Shown piece by piece: positions 35,640-46,799 of a DNA stretch of 64,000 bases (positions are counted from its first letter, which is position 1; every line of letters starts with the position of its first letter). Below the pieces are notes generated by a model that did not search any database, had not been told where the DNA came from, and saw nothing but the letters and a program-made list of their open reading frames with translations. The position numbers were made by a program, and so were the translations under genes. Origin of the DNA: Gnetum montanum (lineage: Eukaryota; Streptophyta; Gnetopsida; Gnetales; Gnetaceae); contig MNCI01005936.1 of the NCBI GenBank assembly GCA_015680685.1, positions 417,150 to 481,149 of the forward strand. The letters are read 5' to 3'.

Positions 35640-36810
35640 AATAGGTCCTCATGGCAAGCTTACAAAATATCCAAACTTAGAGTCGATAGACTAGGATGTA
35701 TCAATTGATAACATTGTAGCATCCCTAGAAACATCTCTAGATTGGCCTGAACACTTGGTCCAAGCCTTAGACTTAGAGGCTGAGGATGTGACTGAGGATC
35801 CTCTTATCAAAGCACCAATAACAACATCCAGGGGGAAATCAGAAATGCTAAAGCTTAGTTCCCTCCTAGATGAACAAATGCAAATGGATGTATACAGATT
35901 CCTTCAAGATAACGTTAAAGTATTCGCATGGTCTTACAACGAAATGCCAGGTTTAGACCCATGGCTAATACAACATAACATTGTATTGGATCCATGGTCA
36001 AACCGGTCAAATAGAAGGCTCAAAAGATTAAACCAGAAATAGCAATAGTCGTACATGATGAAATCGTTGAGCTATACCAAGCACATTTCATTTGGGCAGT
36101 CGATTACTCAGAATGGGTGTCAAATATCATTGTAGTCTCTAAGAAAATGAGAGGGATATGGATCTGTATAGACTTCTAGGATCTGAACAAGGCAATGATT
36201 AAAGACAACTTTCCACTACCAAGTATCGACCATCTTATTGACACTACAGCTGGTCATTCTTTATTATCCTTCATGGGTGGGTTCTTTGGTTACAATCAAA
36301 TTCACATAAACCCAGAGCATCAGTTGACGACTACATTCATGTCCCCTTGGGGTACCTTTTGTTATACTATGATGCCCTTTGGTCTAAAGAATGTCAAAGC
36401 AACCTACCAACAAGCCATGACCTACATATTCAATGACTACCTCCTAGAGAGACTCAATGATTATGTGGATGACATAGCGGTCAATTCTAAGGTATCTATT
36501 GATCATCTAATTGATCTAGATGTAGTTCTAAAATGTTTTCACAGGCATGACCTATGCCTTAACCCAAAGAAGTGTGTTTTCGGTGTAAAAATCAGGTGCA
36601 TGTTAGGGTTTGTAGTATTAGAGGCTAGGATACAAGTGGACCTTGACAAAGTTAAGGCCATCGTTAACCTAGCACCACCTACTAACCTTAAATAATTGCA
36701 TAGGTTGCAAGGTAGAATAAAGTTCATTAAAAGGTTTATAGCAAGGTTGACTAACAAGTTACACCCCATGCAACATTTACTAAAGAAAGGGGTTAACTTT
36801 GAATGGATAA
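35640..36810 (+). pseudogene. B reverse transcriptase
   Basis: N-terminal lead VYRFLQDNVKVFAWSYNEMP (35755-36042), a frameshift near 36042, then one frame: WICIDF, DNFPLPSIDHLIDTTAGHSL, FFGYNQIHINPEHQ, FMSPWGTFCYTMMPFGLKNV and LNDYVDDIAVNSK with the catalytic YVDD intact, then CLNPKKCVFGV and the connection domain. It polymerises cDNA from the element RNA. The stops and frameshift preclude function as is. Confidence 0.88.
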
Positions 36811-37170
36811 TGTAGTGCCAATAAGCCTTCGATGGTTTAAAGGAAGAGCTTTTACACCTCCCAACTATTTACCCACCATAGAGGGATAAGCCTTTCTATA
36901 TCTACCTTACTACCTCGGACACGTCTATCACAGCGCTGCTATGCGAAAAAAGAGAGGATGGCTTTGAAACCCCAGTCTATTACTTGAGCCATGCATTGAT
37001 AGCATATGAAGCCAGATACAACAAAGTGGAAAGGAATTGTCTCACTTTAGTGTTTGCACTAAGAAAGTGGAAATACTACCTACTCTACAATCAAGTGATC
37101 ATATGCAAAATAAATGTACTTCAAGCTATCACAAACAACTTGTATGAAAGTGGCGGGATAGCCTGATGGA
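36811..37170 (+). pseudogene. B RNase H
   Basis: Same frame as RT: FYIYLTTSDTSITALLCEKR, then VYYLSHALIAYEARYNKVER and NCLTLVFALRKWKYYLLYNQ. These are the usual Ty3/gypsy RNase H blocks (SD near the start, the Glu in the ARYNKVER region). Confidence 0.8.
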
Positions 37171-37429
37171 AAGAAATAACAGTGGAATTTGATTTACATT
37201 ATGTGACCCAATCGTCAATGAAAAGCTAAGCGATAGCCATGTAGCTTGCAACCTCACCTGTCAATCTTATACCATAGAACCCATAATTCCCTGATGAACA
37301 TGTTAGCAGTGTCAATCTTATACCATTGCATTTTGAAGCAATGTTACATTTCAATGACACCTCAACCACATGAGGTGGTAGTGCTACCGTCATCATTTCA
37401 TTCCTTTTGGGGGACATGCAACCCTTTGC

Positions 37430-37853
37430 TTACCATTTCATGTTCCTTTGTATGAACAATGTAGCTGAGTATGAAGGACTCCTCAGAGGTCTCTTAGCAG
37501 CCCAATAATTAAAAATTTAACATTTGGCAGTTCAAGGCAACTCCTAGCTTGTCATCAATAAAATCATTAAGGTCTATGCCTGTAAGGCTTTGCATTTACA
37601 GCCTTACTGTGATTTGGCAAAAAACTTGTTGCAGCAGTTCATCACGACAGACATACAACATGTGCCATGTAATGAGAACATATTAGTCAATGCCTTAGCT
37701 ATGCTAGCATCAAACGTGCCATCACATTTTTTCATGATGCTGCCTACTTCAATAACAGAGTGCACAGACCCTATCACCCAAGTAGTACATGTGGCTTTAG
37801 TAAGCGCTACCAACACCCAAGAGTGGTATGCTAACGTGAAAGCTTACCTGTAG
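37430..37853 (+). pseudogene. B second (archaeal-type) RNase H
   Basis: NNVAEYEGLLRGLLAA (37455-37502), then LAVQGNS, LVINKIIKVYACKALHLQPY, and HVPCNENILVNALAMLAS. NN-AEYEALL-GL and VPR--N--AD-LA are the signature blocks of the extra aRNase H of Tat-lineage elements; the usual Asp before ALA is Asn here. Same frame as pol, with stops. Confidence 0.8.
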
Positions 37854-37929
37854 CATGGTGAACCCCCACACGGCTTGACATCCACCCAAAAGGATGCAAT
37901 CTGAAAGTGAGCACAGTAGTATGTCCTGG

Positions 37930-39062
37930 TAGGAGATAATACCTTGTGTAAATGCTCCTTTGATGGAATACTGTTAACTTGCATTGGTGGGGAGGAGGCA
38001 CAAAAAATAGTTAGCGAAGTCCATGAGGGACTATGTGGAGGACACATAGCTCCTAGAGCCATGGCAGCTAAGATTAGATCCCTAGGGTATTACTATCCTT
38101 GCATGAAGCATGATTATTTTGCTAAAGTTAAGATGTGTGACATGTGCCAATGCCATGCAAATCTCATGCATGTGTCACCTAGCAAGTTGCACCCTATGTA
38201 GATCACGTGGCCATTCTAGTGATGGGAACTAGATATCATAGGACCCATAACACCTAAGACTTCTATAGGACATAGCTTCATCATTACTTCCACTGAGTAC
38301 TTTACAAAGTGGGAAGAAGCTATCCCCCTTAGGAAGACTACATCTCAGCAAGTTTGCCACTTCATCTTGGACAACATTATAACAAGGTTTGGTCTTCCCA
38401 TGACTATTGTGATAGATAACGGGCCACAATTTAGTAGTGTGGAAACTAAAACCTTTTATAAAAACCTTGGCATTAGGAAATCTTTCTCATCACCATATTA
38501 CCCTCAAGCTAATGGTCAGGTAGAAGCTACAAACAAGGCCATCATCAACCTGCTCAAAAGAATGCTTAGCAACAACAAAAGGCGATGGCATGAGCAAATC
38601 CTCTATGTGTTGTGGGCCTACTATACGACATGTAGGACAGCTATAGGTAAGACCCCCTACAGCCTAGTCTATGGATCTAAAGTAGTGGTTCCTCTTGAAT
38701 TGTAGGTACCATCACTATGGATGATCCTTTCAAGCATCATAAATGAAGCCCAGAACAACGAGTCAAGGATCATCGATCTCGACTCCCTAGAGGAAGAGTG
38801 TGCACAAACACTAGGTCACATCAAATGGTATCAAGACAAGCAATGGAAAAAGCATCATGTAGACCTACAATGGTTGATTAAAAAGGGGTACCTAGTCCTC
38901 AAATCTGTGCATGAACATGTGGACAGGTTTTTGACAAATTGGGAAGGTCCATTCATAGTCAAAAAATCCTACGAGAATGGTGCCTTCAATCTGGTAGACA
39001 TGGATGGCATAAAGTTTGCAAACCCTGTAAACCACCTGTACTTGAAGCCGTACTTAATCTAA
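37930..39062 (+). pseudogene. B integrase
   Basis: HHCC zinc domain: VHEGLCGGHIAPRAMAAKIR then CDMCQCHA (38010-38160). Catalytic core: WELDIIGPI (first Asp, after stops), ITRFGLPMTIVIDNGPQFSS (second Asp), YYPQANGQVEATNKAI (Glu), all three DDE residues kept. C-terminal GPF module NWEGPFIVKKSYENGAFNLV ending LYLKPYLI at a normal stop (39060). No chromodomain. Four or so in-frame stops. Confidence 0.88.
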
Positions 39063-39079
39063 GGCAGAAGCAAGGTAAG

Positions 39080-39500
39080 TGCCATAGTCCACTATGACTA
39101 TAAACTGGCATTCATAGTCTGCCATGATTATAAACTAGCATAGACAGTCCGCCATGATTATAAACTAGCATAGACAGTCCGCCATGACTATAAACTGGCA
39201 CAGATAGTCTGCCTTGACTATAAACTAGCACAGAATATCCGCTATGACATTAAATTGGCATAGACGGTCTACTACAACTTTAAACTAGCCCATCCAATAT
39301 CCGCTATGATGTTAAACTAGCTATGATCTTAAACTGGCCCATCCACTATCTGCTACAACGATAAGCTAGCACAGCGGTCTGCTAGGATCTTAAATTAGCA
39401 CAATGGTCTACTGGGACCTTAAACTAGCATAGCGGTCTTCTAGGACCTTAAACTAGTACATCAGATAGTCTACCAAGACCTTAAACTAGGTTCATGGCAT
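39080..39500 (+). repeat. AAACTGGCA motif array (after integrase of B)
   Basis: About thirteen units, 30 bp period at first: GTCCGCCATGATTATAAACT then AGCATAGACA; later units have ACCTTAAACTAG and end in CCAAGACCTTAAACTAGG. The array opens with CAAGGTAAGTGCC, conserved in C1 and C2. Confidence 0.88.
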
Positions 39501-40607
39501 AGCATCCCTAGCTCACAATCCACAACCATTCAAACAAGCGAGCATGCATAGTGTTGACATGGGGTGGAGTGTTGCAATTCCAGAATGCAGTTCATGATGG
39601 CAAGAAAGCATCCTTCGGAAAGAATATGATGCCACTATCTCTAACATCTTGCTGATCCTCTGGAGATGTCCTTCGACATCTTACTAACCTTCTAGAGCTA
39701 CTTCTACCACAGCTCATTACCCTGGTAGTAGCTTCTGGTGTTAGTACCTACTATTGGAGCCCCAACACTATTGTGTCCTAGCCACAAAGTTGCTACCCTC
39801 TAGCCCCCACCATTGCCCAAGCTCAAAAATATTCATCTATTAGGCCTCTCACCTTATAGCTGAATTGCATGATGTTTTCCTTGGGCGGGGACTCCCAAGC
39901 ATCTACATCACTACAACTCCTAGCCCCCTCGGTGCCAAATCCTTTAGCCTACCATTACCAAAGCCACTGCCGGCCATCCTGCTTTAGATGTTACTTGGCT
40001 CAGAAATAGTGCTTGTCACTTTGGTGATGTCTAAAGTATGTAAGACCTTTTCTTAACTACACTTCATGGTCACATTTTTCTGGTCTTCTTGTTGTTGTGT
40101 TTGTAGGATACGAGCGAGATGGCATCGGTCAGAGATGTATTTCATCAAGAGGATGGGATACCACATCGTTCCGAGGTGACCACTCTAATTAGCCTAGCTA
40201 CTTGGGAGTGCACATCCTACCCCTCCCCTTTTACCTTTGTTATCTCATTTCTCAAACCCACAGTTTCCCTTTTCATACCCCTTTTACAAGCTTTCTTGAT
40301 AGGTGTAAAGCTCTTCTATATGCTCAACCGCAAAGTCCATGATGCGCGTAACACAACTCACCACATGGGAAGCATCTGTAGGTAGGTTAAAACCCCACAT
40401 TGATGTAACAAAACTCATCCCAAGGAGAAAATACTTGTCCTGCAACAACAAGGTTGTTTGCAAATGAATATGGCTAAACAACAAAAGAAAAGTGCAAAAG
40501 CGAGATTAAAAAAATAAAATAAAAAAGAGAAAAGAAAAAAAAGACTGTGTGCCCAAAGTAAATGGCACACTAGCTATTTTACAATGACCCTCTCCAGCTG
40601 TTTATAG
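39501..40607 (+). other. B 3' non-coding region
   Basis: It resembles the 3' regions of C1 and C2 (TGTAACAAAACTCATCCCA at 40405). Short ORFs here (e.g. 40119-40385) are not conserved. An A-rich purine stretch at 40504-40544 is where the polypurine tract should lie; the LTR start is deleted. Confidence 0.55.
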
Positions 40608-41835
40608 ATTAAATGAAAAAGTAGGATACGCTGGCTACTACGCTATGCTACGCTACATAGCATAGCACAGCATAGTAGCAATAAAAGAGTAGAAAAAAAT
40701 TTTTAAATGTAACTTCAGCAACTTCAAAGGCTTCCTATTACAAAAGACAAAGATTGTAGCTCTGACATAGGTTTCAGTTAAAACTAGTGGCTACGCTATG
40801 CTATGCTACGTAGCATAGCACAGCATAGCAACTAGCCACTTATGCTATGTAGCATGAGTAACGCAACACTGGTATGGAAGCATCAAGACGTCTTCGGGTA
40901 GTTCTAGAGCTTGTAGACATCAATCTTCTTCATTTTAGCATCTCCTTGGTGGAATCAGCAATTTCACTCCATCTTGCAGACCCCCTAGTTAGCTCCTAAG
41001 AAAGATTGTTCCTAGGCTTGACCCTGCTCATAAGAGTAGGGAAGACGTAGTCATGGAGTGTAAGCTCCATTTTTTTTTTTTGCATTGTTAATACACTGAT
41101 ATCAGTAGGCATAATCACAGCGTAGCCAAGGTCATGACTAGCATTGCACACCTACATGACATAGGCACGTCAGCATCTCGTGGAGTCTAGGACACGTGGC
41201 ATCCATGCCTCATTTCTTACTTACTCCTTGCCCTATAAATACCCTGACAAACAAGGCTCAAAGTGTTGGATTTTCTATTCAAAGAGATGGTATTTTTTGA
41301 ATTGAAAAGAGCAGTTAGCTTGTTGGATTTTTGCATTGACTGGTTAGCTTCTTGATTGGCTTCTTAGCAAACAGAGTTAGCTTCTTGCTGTAATTGGCTT
41401 TTAAGTTGGCTCTCAGAAGGCATAGTTGGCATTTTTCTTGAGTGCTTTAGTTACCTTTGAGTAAGCAGTGCATCTCCAGTGTTGTATAACCTCTTGTACA
41501 TCTTTCAAATAAGACAAAGAATCGAATCTGTAACCTTAGGGTGGTGCATCTTCTTACTTGAGTTTGTTTAGCTATTTCTTTATTGTTATCATTGTTTTGC
41601 ATCGTTTTCTTCATTTCTACATTTATTGATCATCAATTTATCCCGCATGTCTTGCCCTCAAAATGATGTTTACATAAGATTAAGATACATCAACTAAGTC
41701 CCTATTTGATCAACTAAACCATTTAGGGTGCCCCATTTCTATTTTCTCCAACATGACCCTCACATAGATCCGGGATTAAACTATTTACCCAGGAACCTCT
41801 CGGTGTTCCAACCATCAACGTTTTTGGTTGTTACA
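40608..41835 (+). repeat. B 3' LTR, 5'-truncated
   Basis: It aligns with 15000-16251 from AGATTAAATGAAAAAG onward, including two palindromic clusters (40632-40680, 40790-40845) and the TATA box at 41234-41241. It lacks about 590 bp at its 5' end, including the TGAAA terminus. Confidence 0.85.
41234..41241 (+). promoter_or_regulatory. TATA box of B 3' LTR
   Basis: TATAAATA in TGCCCTATAAATACCCTG. Confidence 0.6.
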
Positions 41836-43120
41836 CATCCTAAGTGTTCCCTCCAAGTCTAGTCCATTTTTGTATGATTGCCATCTACACACACAACATA
41901 GTCTCATATTAGCAAGGATAAATAAATCACAATGCAGTTGATACCTTGCCTCGGTGTAAGGTCCATTGGTTGAGTTGTGATATGTCTAATGCGAATTTTG
42001 GAGATATAACACTGGTGACTATACAGGGTGTAGGGGTTAAAAGAAAATTAAAAAAATTGGACAAGGACCTCCATGACTAAGAGAAATCCTCCAGTAGCAA
42101 TAAAATGGAAAAAGATAAGGAATAAGAAATATGGAGAAAAAAGAAACAACATCAATGCCAATAAAATGGATGTCAAAAGTGGAAATGAAAAAATTAAATG
42201 TTGATTGTGGAAATGTTTAAGGGAAATAAGTTAACTGATGCACCAAATAGGAATTCCAGTGGGTCCTCCAGGAAGCAGGCTCATGCCTGTTATGCCCTGA
42301 CAAACCCACATTCAAAGAGTTTGTAGGCTCTGAAAATGTCATTAGGAAACAAAAGTTAAGGTCTTAACCACAAGAATTTACCAAAAATAAAATACACAAG
42401 AATTTACCAAAAATAAAATAATGTATCAACCAAAATATAGACTACTGATACAACTAGCAATGAGGTGGAAAATGGAGAAATGAAAAGAAGAGAATGGAAT
42501 GGAGTTTCAAGAACAAGGTGGTGTACAGCCCATTGTGCATTAATGGTTAATGTGACTTAGTAGATCTCATTCCAAANGGAAAACTCAAGAAGAAAACATC
42601 CAAGCACCCAAGAGAATGGCCAACACAAATGCATCAAATCCCCTTGAAGTCACACCCTTTTTATTCCTTAAGTCCTTCCTTAGTTTAAGAAATGCCCAAT
42701 CAGCAATTCATGAATAGTTTTATTATTAAGAAAGGGATCGTACAATTCCAAGCCAAGAGAAACAATAGAAATTTATGAATGTATGGATGACCTAGAATAA
42801 TTGCCTGCTATATCAAAAGAACCACACCTTAGTATCAACATTATAACTCCAAGGTAAAAACCAAACATCAGCAATCAATAGAATATAGTTCATACCACCA
42901 TCAAGAGCATTTATTGGGTGATGAACCTAACAAAACAAACAAACACACAAAGAAATGAAAGAGTATGAACGATGTTGCAAAACAAAAACAAGAAAAGTTT
43001 AAGAAATCTGTAAAACAAAAATGTGTAAAAAAAATTTAAAAGAACTGAGGGCCTTAATTGATTAGCAGAGGTGGCCATCTCCCCCATGACTGAGTTGAAA
43101 GGGGGAGATCTGAAATAATG
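41836..43120 (-). other. A2 3' non-coding region right of B
   Basis: It begins with the target duplication CATCC. It is related to A1 250-2130 (e.g. GATACCTTGCCTCGGTG versus AGTACCTTGTCTCATGG). No ORF. A 20-bp segment at 42379 is repeated once. Single N at 42577. Confidence 0.6.
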
Positions 43121-43127
43121 AGTAGGG

Positions 43128-43415
43128 TCATTCTTTCTTAGAGGTAGTATGTGCACTGGACATCCTAAGTTCATGGAAGGGTTTGGTTTGTTGCACATTG
43201 ACTAGTAATCTCTTATCAGGGATCTCAGGTTTGTATATGGTCATGACCCCTGAAGAAAAGGTTGTATGAATAATATAAGGTCCTTTCCATAGTGTTTGAA
43301 ATTTTGTGTGTTGTAGCACATGTGTGGGATTCCAATAGAGAACCTTATCTCCTAGTTGATACTTAATCTTTTGAATCTTAAAGTCATGACATTGCTTGTT
43401 ATATGCCTTGTGCAA
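43128..43415 (-). pseudogene. A2 integrase C-terminal part
   Basis: Open 95-codon frame: MHKAYNKQCHDFKIQKIKYQ, LGDKVLYWNPTHVLQHTKFQ, then LWKGPYIIHTTFSSGVMTIY. The GPY module and the VLLYN-like block are typical of Athila-type integrases. Confidence 0.8.
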
Positions 43416-44350
43416 CTCATTTGATGATAGGGTCGCTAATCAGTTTTTGTCTAACACGTTTAAAGTTGCCAACCTTTTTTTTGTACTAGATTAAGATCGT
43501 GGTGGAGGTCATAAGCCATTGATAGTGCACGGAGCTCTGTTTGAATTGGAAGCAATGGAAGCTTTTCGTACACTAACTCATAGGGAGAGTAGCCTATAGG
43601 GAGTTTCTAGGTGAAGTAGTATGCCCAAAGAGCATCATTCAGTATAGTGCTCCAATCTTCCCTATACTTGCTAATTGTTCTTATCAATATTTTAGTGATC
43701 TCCCTGTTGGTGACCTCAGCTTGTCTGTTAGCTTGGGGGTGATAAGGTGTAGTCAATTTATGTTCAACCACTAAGCGTTGCATTAACTTTCGAAAAGTTG
43801 CACATGCGAAATGTGTTCTATTACCCAAAATAAGTGCACATGGCACACTAAACCTATTTACGATTTTTTGTTGCACAAATCGTGTAGCTGTAGATGATGT
43901 GCAGTATGTAATAGCAACTGCTTCAACCCATTTCATTAGATAGTCTATGGCAACTGCAATGTAATCTTTTCCATTAGACATTGGTGTAATGGGCCCCATA
44001 AAGTCTATTCCCTAAATGTCAAAGGGTTCTAAAGGTTGAATCCATTGTTTCAGATCCTCCATTCTAGTAGTCATTCCCCCATCACGTTGACAACACTCAC
44101 AAGATTGGAAAAATTGATGGGCATCTCGAAATAATGTTGGTCAGTAATATCCTAAAAGTAGGATCTTAATATCCGTTCATCTCCTTGCATAGTGACCCCC
44201 ACAAGGGCCCTCATGAGCATCTTGGAGAACTCCTAGTTGGTCCACCTTGGGCATGCACCATCGAACCAAGCCATCAGGACACACTTTGTAAAGTTGTCCG
44301 TTGATCTCCATGAAGTACTTAGATCTATGAAGAAACTATTGTTTCTTCCT
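43416..44350 (-). pseudogene. A2 integrase core
   Basis: Frame 43999-43607: MGPITPMSNGKDYIAVAIDY, FVQQKIVNRFSVPCALILGN and YHPQANRQAEVTNREITKIL. The first Asp lies in VAIDY and the Glu is kept, but SDNGTHF has become LGNRTHF, so the middle catalytic Asp is gone. Zinc-finger part further upstream (to about 44350) is broken. Confidence 0.8.
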
Positions 44351-44359
44351 AAAGTCTAG

Positions 44360-44815
44360 CTCCTGAGGTGTTTGTTGGGTAAAGAGATAGGAGAGAATGA
44401 TACTATACCAATTTGTCTCTATGGGTTGGTTATTCACTACACCAGCAAAGAGAGCTTCATCAAGAAAATGGTTGGACATTACATATTCATCCTCTTTGTT
44501 GTCCTAGCACAATTGAGATAAATGATCTGCAACTACATTCTTGGTTCCCTTTTGATTGATCATCGTTAGATCAACCTCGTGTAAGATTACCAGCCATCAT
44601 ATAATATGAGGGCTAATTTGTTGGCTTGTTCATGAGGAACCAGATTGCACTATGATCCATATGAAAACTTTGTAACCTAGCACATAGTGCCTAAACTCAT
44701 CCAGTGCAAACACTACAGTCATTAATTCTTTTTCTGTAGTTGTGTAGTTAAGTTGTGCACCAGCGATACTCCTACTTGCATAGTGGATGTATTAAGGATG
44801 TTTTTGGTTATCTAG
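44360..44815 (-). pseudogene. A2 RNase H, decayed
   Basis: Continues the RT: YASRS-AGAQLNYTTTEKEL, then VVFALDEFRHYVLGYKVF, followed by a frameshift. Matches 3605-3829 in A1. Confidence 0.75.
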
Positions 44816-45739
44816 CTATGTAAGTATAGCTCCTAAGGCATAATTGGATGTGTTAGTCATTATATGAAATGGTTTGGACCAGTTAGGAGCTTGTAGAATG
44901 GGAGTTTCTATAAGCTTTTGTTTCAAAGTTTGGAATGCTCGTTCACATTCCCTAGTCCATTCGAATGGTATGTCCTTCTTTGTTAGCTCTACCAATGGTT
45001 TGGCAATCTTGGAGAAATTCTCAATGAATCTCCTATAGTAGCCAGTCTGTCTAAGGAATGACTGAATGTCTTTGATAGTTTCTGGTTGACGGGTAATTCC
45101 TTGGATGACTCTCACTTTATTTGGTTCTACATCTATTCCTGAATGTGAAACATTATGCCCAAGTACTACACCTTCTTGGACCATCAAATGGCTTTTCTGC
45201 CAGTTAAGCCTTAAGTTGGTTTCTACGCATCTTTTTAGCACTTTCTCTAATTGGTCCAAGGCTTGGTCAAAGCATGTTCCATAAGTGGAGAAATTGTCCA
45301 TAAATACTTCCACTCCATTTTCTATCTGTTGTTGGAATATACTTAGAACTAGGCGTTGAAATGTGGTAGGGGCATTGCATAAGCCAAACAACATTTCTTT
45401 ATATGCAAACATTCCCCAAGGACTAGTGAACGTTGTTTTAGCTTGATCTTCTAGGGCTATCCATATTTGATTGTATCCACTATAGCCATCTAGAAAACTA
45501 TAATAGAGATGCCCTACTATGGTTTCTAAGACTTGGTCAACGAATGACAACCAAAAGTGATCCTTGAATGTTTCCATGTTCAGCAACCTAGAATCTATGC
45601 ACACCCTCCATTTTCCTCCCTTTTTCGGTATGATCACCAGAGGGCTAACCCTTTTGCTACCAACAATGGGATATATGAACCCATCGTTAAGAAGTTGTTC
45701 TATTTCTTCTTTTACTACTTGCTTCAATTTTTGGTTCAA
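44816..45739 (-). pseudogene. A2 reverse transcriptase, 307-codon frame, active site altered
   Basis: The longest ORF of the window. Fingers: VVKEEIEQLLNDGFIYPIVG, SPLVIIPKKGGKWRVCIDSR. Palm: LDGYSGYNQIWIALEDQAKT, FTSPWGMFAYKEMLFGLCNA. Catalytic site: GVEVFMDNFSTYG instead of F(M/V)DDF; the second Asp is Asn, which should abolish polymerisation. Thumb/connection: GVVLGHNVSHSGIDVEPNKV and GYYRRFIENFSKIAKPLVEL. These blocks are the Athila type. No start codon of its own is expected since it is part of a polyprotein. Confidence 0.9.
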
Positions 45740-45793
45740 TCACCTCTACAGTTTCTTTTGAGGTTTCATGATGGGGTTAATGTAAATCCTGTG

Positions 45794-46768
45794 CTAGCAT
45801 ATCCTAGGATCTATTCTAGATAATTCAGGGTATGACCAGGCAAAGGCTTTTAACCACTTTTTTATCACCTTCAGAGGGCTTTCTTTTTGTTTTGAAGTAA
45901 GTCTTACATTGATGATTACCGATTTTTCATTTTCAAGGGTCATATATTCTAGACCGGTGGGCAACAGTTTCAAATCTAGGGGCTCTTGTTTAAATTTTTC
46001 AGGAATTTCCAAGTTCCCCCAGTTGATGTTTTCAAGGTTAAGGCTTGGAAGTTGGCAGCGGAGATGCTCTAATGTATCTACACTTTCAATGTAAGCGTAA
46101 GTTATTCCCTTAGTTAGTTCCATGCACATTAGTGAGCTACTCTCTCAATCAGCCATTAGCCATTGGGTGTCTTCTTGTAGTGTTTTTGCTGCATATAGAA
46201 ATTTTTGTATATTAATGTCTTGAGCACATTGGTTGCATGCAGGCAATGCTAAACTTTGCACAACCCATGATCTCTGCACACAATTGCATCCTATATCATT
46301 GTATGCAATGCATGGAACCTTCTTCTTCTCAATCTTTCCAAAAGTGTTCTTCTTGGATATTTCTAGGGAAAGATCACAGATTCCTAGGCATGCATCTATA
46401 GTACTTAGCCATGCCCTTCCCATTATTATCGGGAAATTCCCTTTACCATTGTTTACTTGTATCTCTAGAAAATCAACTGGGTATGACCACCCACACATAG
46501 TGGTAATGATGTCCTCCACTAGTCCCAAGGGAATAGTGATGGACTGGTCAACCAACTCTAAGTGAATATTGCTCTTCATTAATGGAGGTAGGTTCCAGGC
46601 TTTGTACATCTCCTGTGATATTAAGTTGACTCCGGAACCTAAGTCTAGAAGAGCTTTACATGGTTCATTCCCAGTGACTAGGAGATAGATTAGAGGGCTT
46701 CCAGGATTAGAGAATTTCCTGGAAAGGTGGCCCTCCTTAATCCAGTCAGTAACAACATGTGTTAACAT
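45794..46768 (-). pseudogene. A2 protease and RT linker
   Basis: Frame 46768-46145 (207 codons): GHLSRKFSNPGSPLIYLLVT, then KALLDLGSGVNLISQEMYKA with the Asp-Leu-Gly-Ser active site, then NFPIIMGRAWLSTIDACLGI. Frame 46129-45794: ESVDTLEHLRCQLPSLNLEN, LKLLPTGLEYMTLENEKSVI and SKQKESPLKVIKKWLKAFAW, the acidic linker leading into RT. One stop separates the two frames (at about 46142). Confidence 0.85.
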
Positions 46769-46799
46769 AACTGTATGCGTTGAGATCGATGTTTGGTTT

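Larger units (their letters stand above)
14414..41835 (+). mobile_element. Element B, giant Tat-lineage Ty3/gypsy retrotransposon
   Basis: Plus-strand element, 27.4 kb as it stands and about 19.9 kb without nested C1. The 5' LTR starts TGAAATACCATAAAATTTC at 14414, the same start as C2, and the 3' LTR ends TTGTTACA at 41835. The duplicated target CATCC is at 14409-14413 and 41836-41840. Order: LTR, primer site, gag, protease, motif array, antisense multi-exon unit, motif array, RT, RNase H, second (archaeal-type) RNase H, integrase, motif array, truncated LTR. The second RNase H after the first is the hallmark of the Tat lineage (Ogre, Retand and relatives). Pol from about 36050 to 39062 is one frame with scattered stops, so B is younger or better kept than A2. 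Confidence 0.9.

Noticed and set aside
39080-39500. Regularly spaced 30-bp repeats resembling a CRISPR array
   Set aside because: The units are contiguous degenerate tandem copies without unique spacers of fixed length, no cas genes exist, and the context is a plant retrotransposon.
40119-40385. 88-codon ORF after integrase of B as a possible envelope-like gene
   Set aside because: The aligned sequences in C1 and C2 are not open in that frame, and no signal peptide or membrane anchor is evident.
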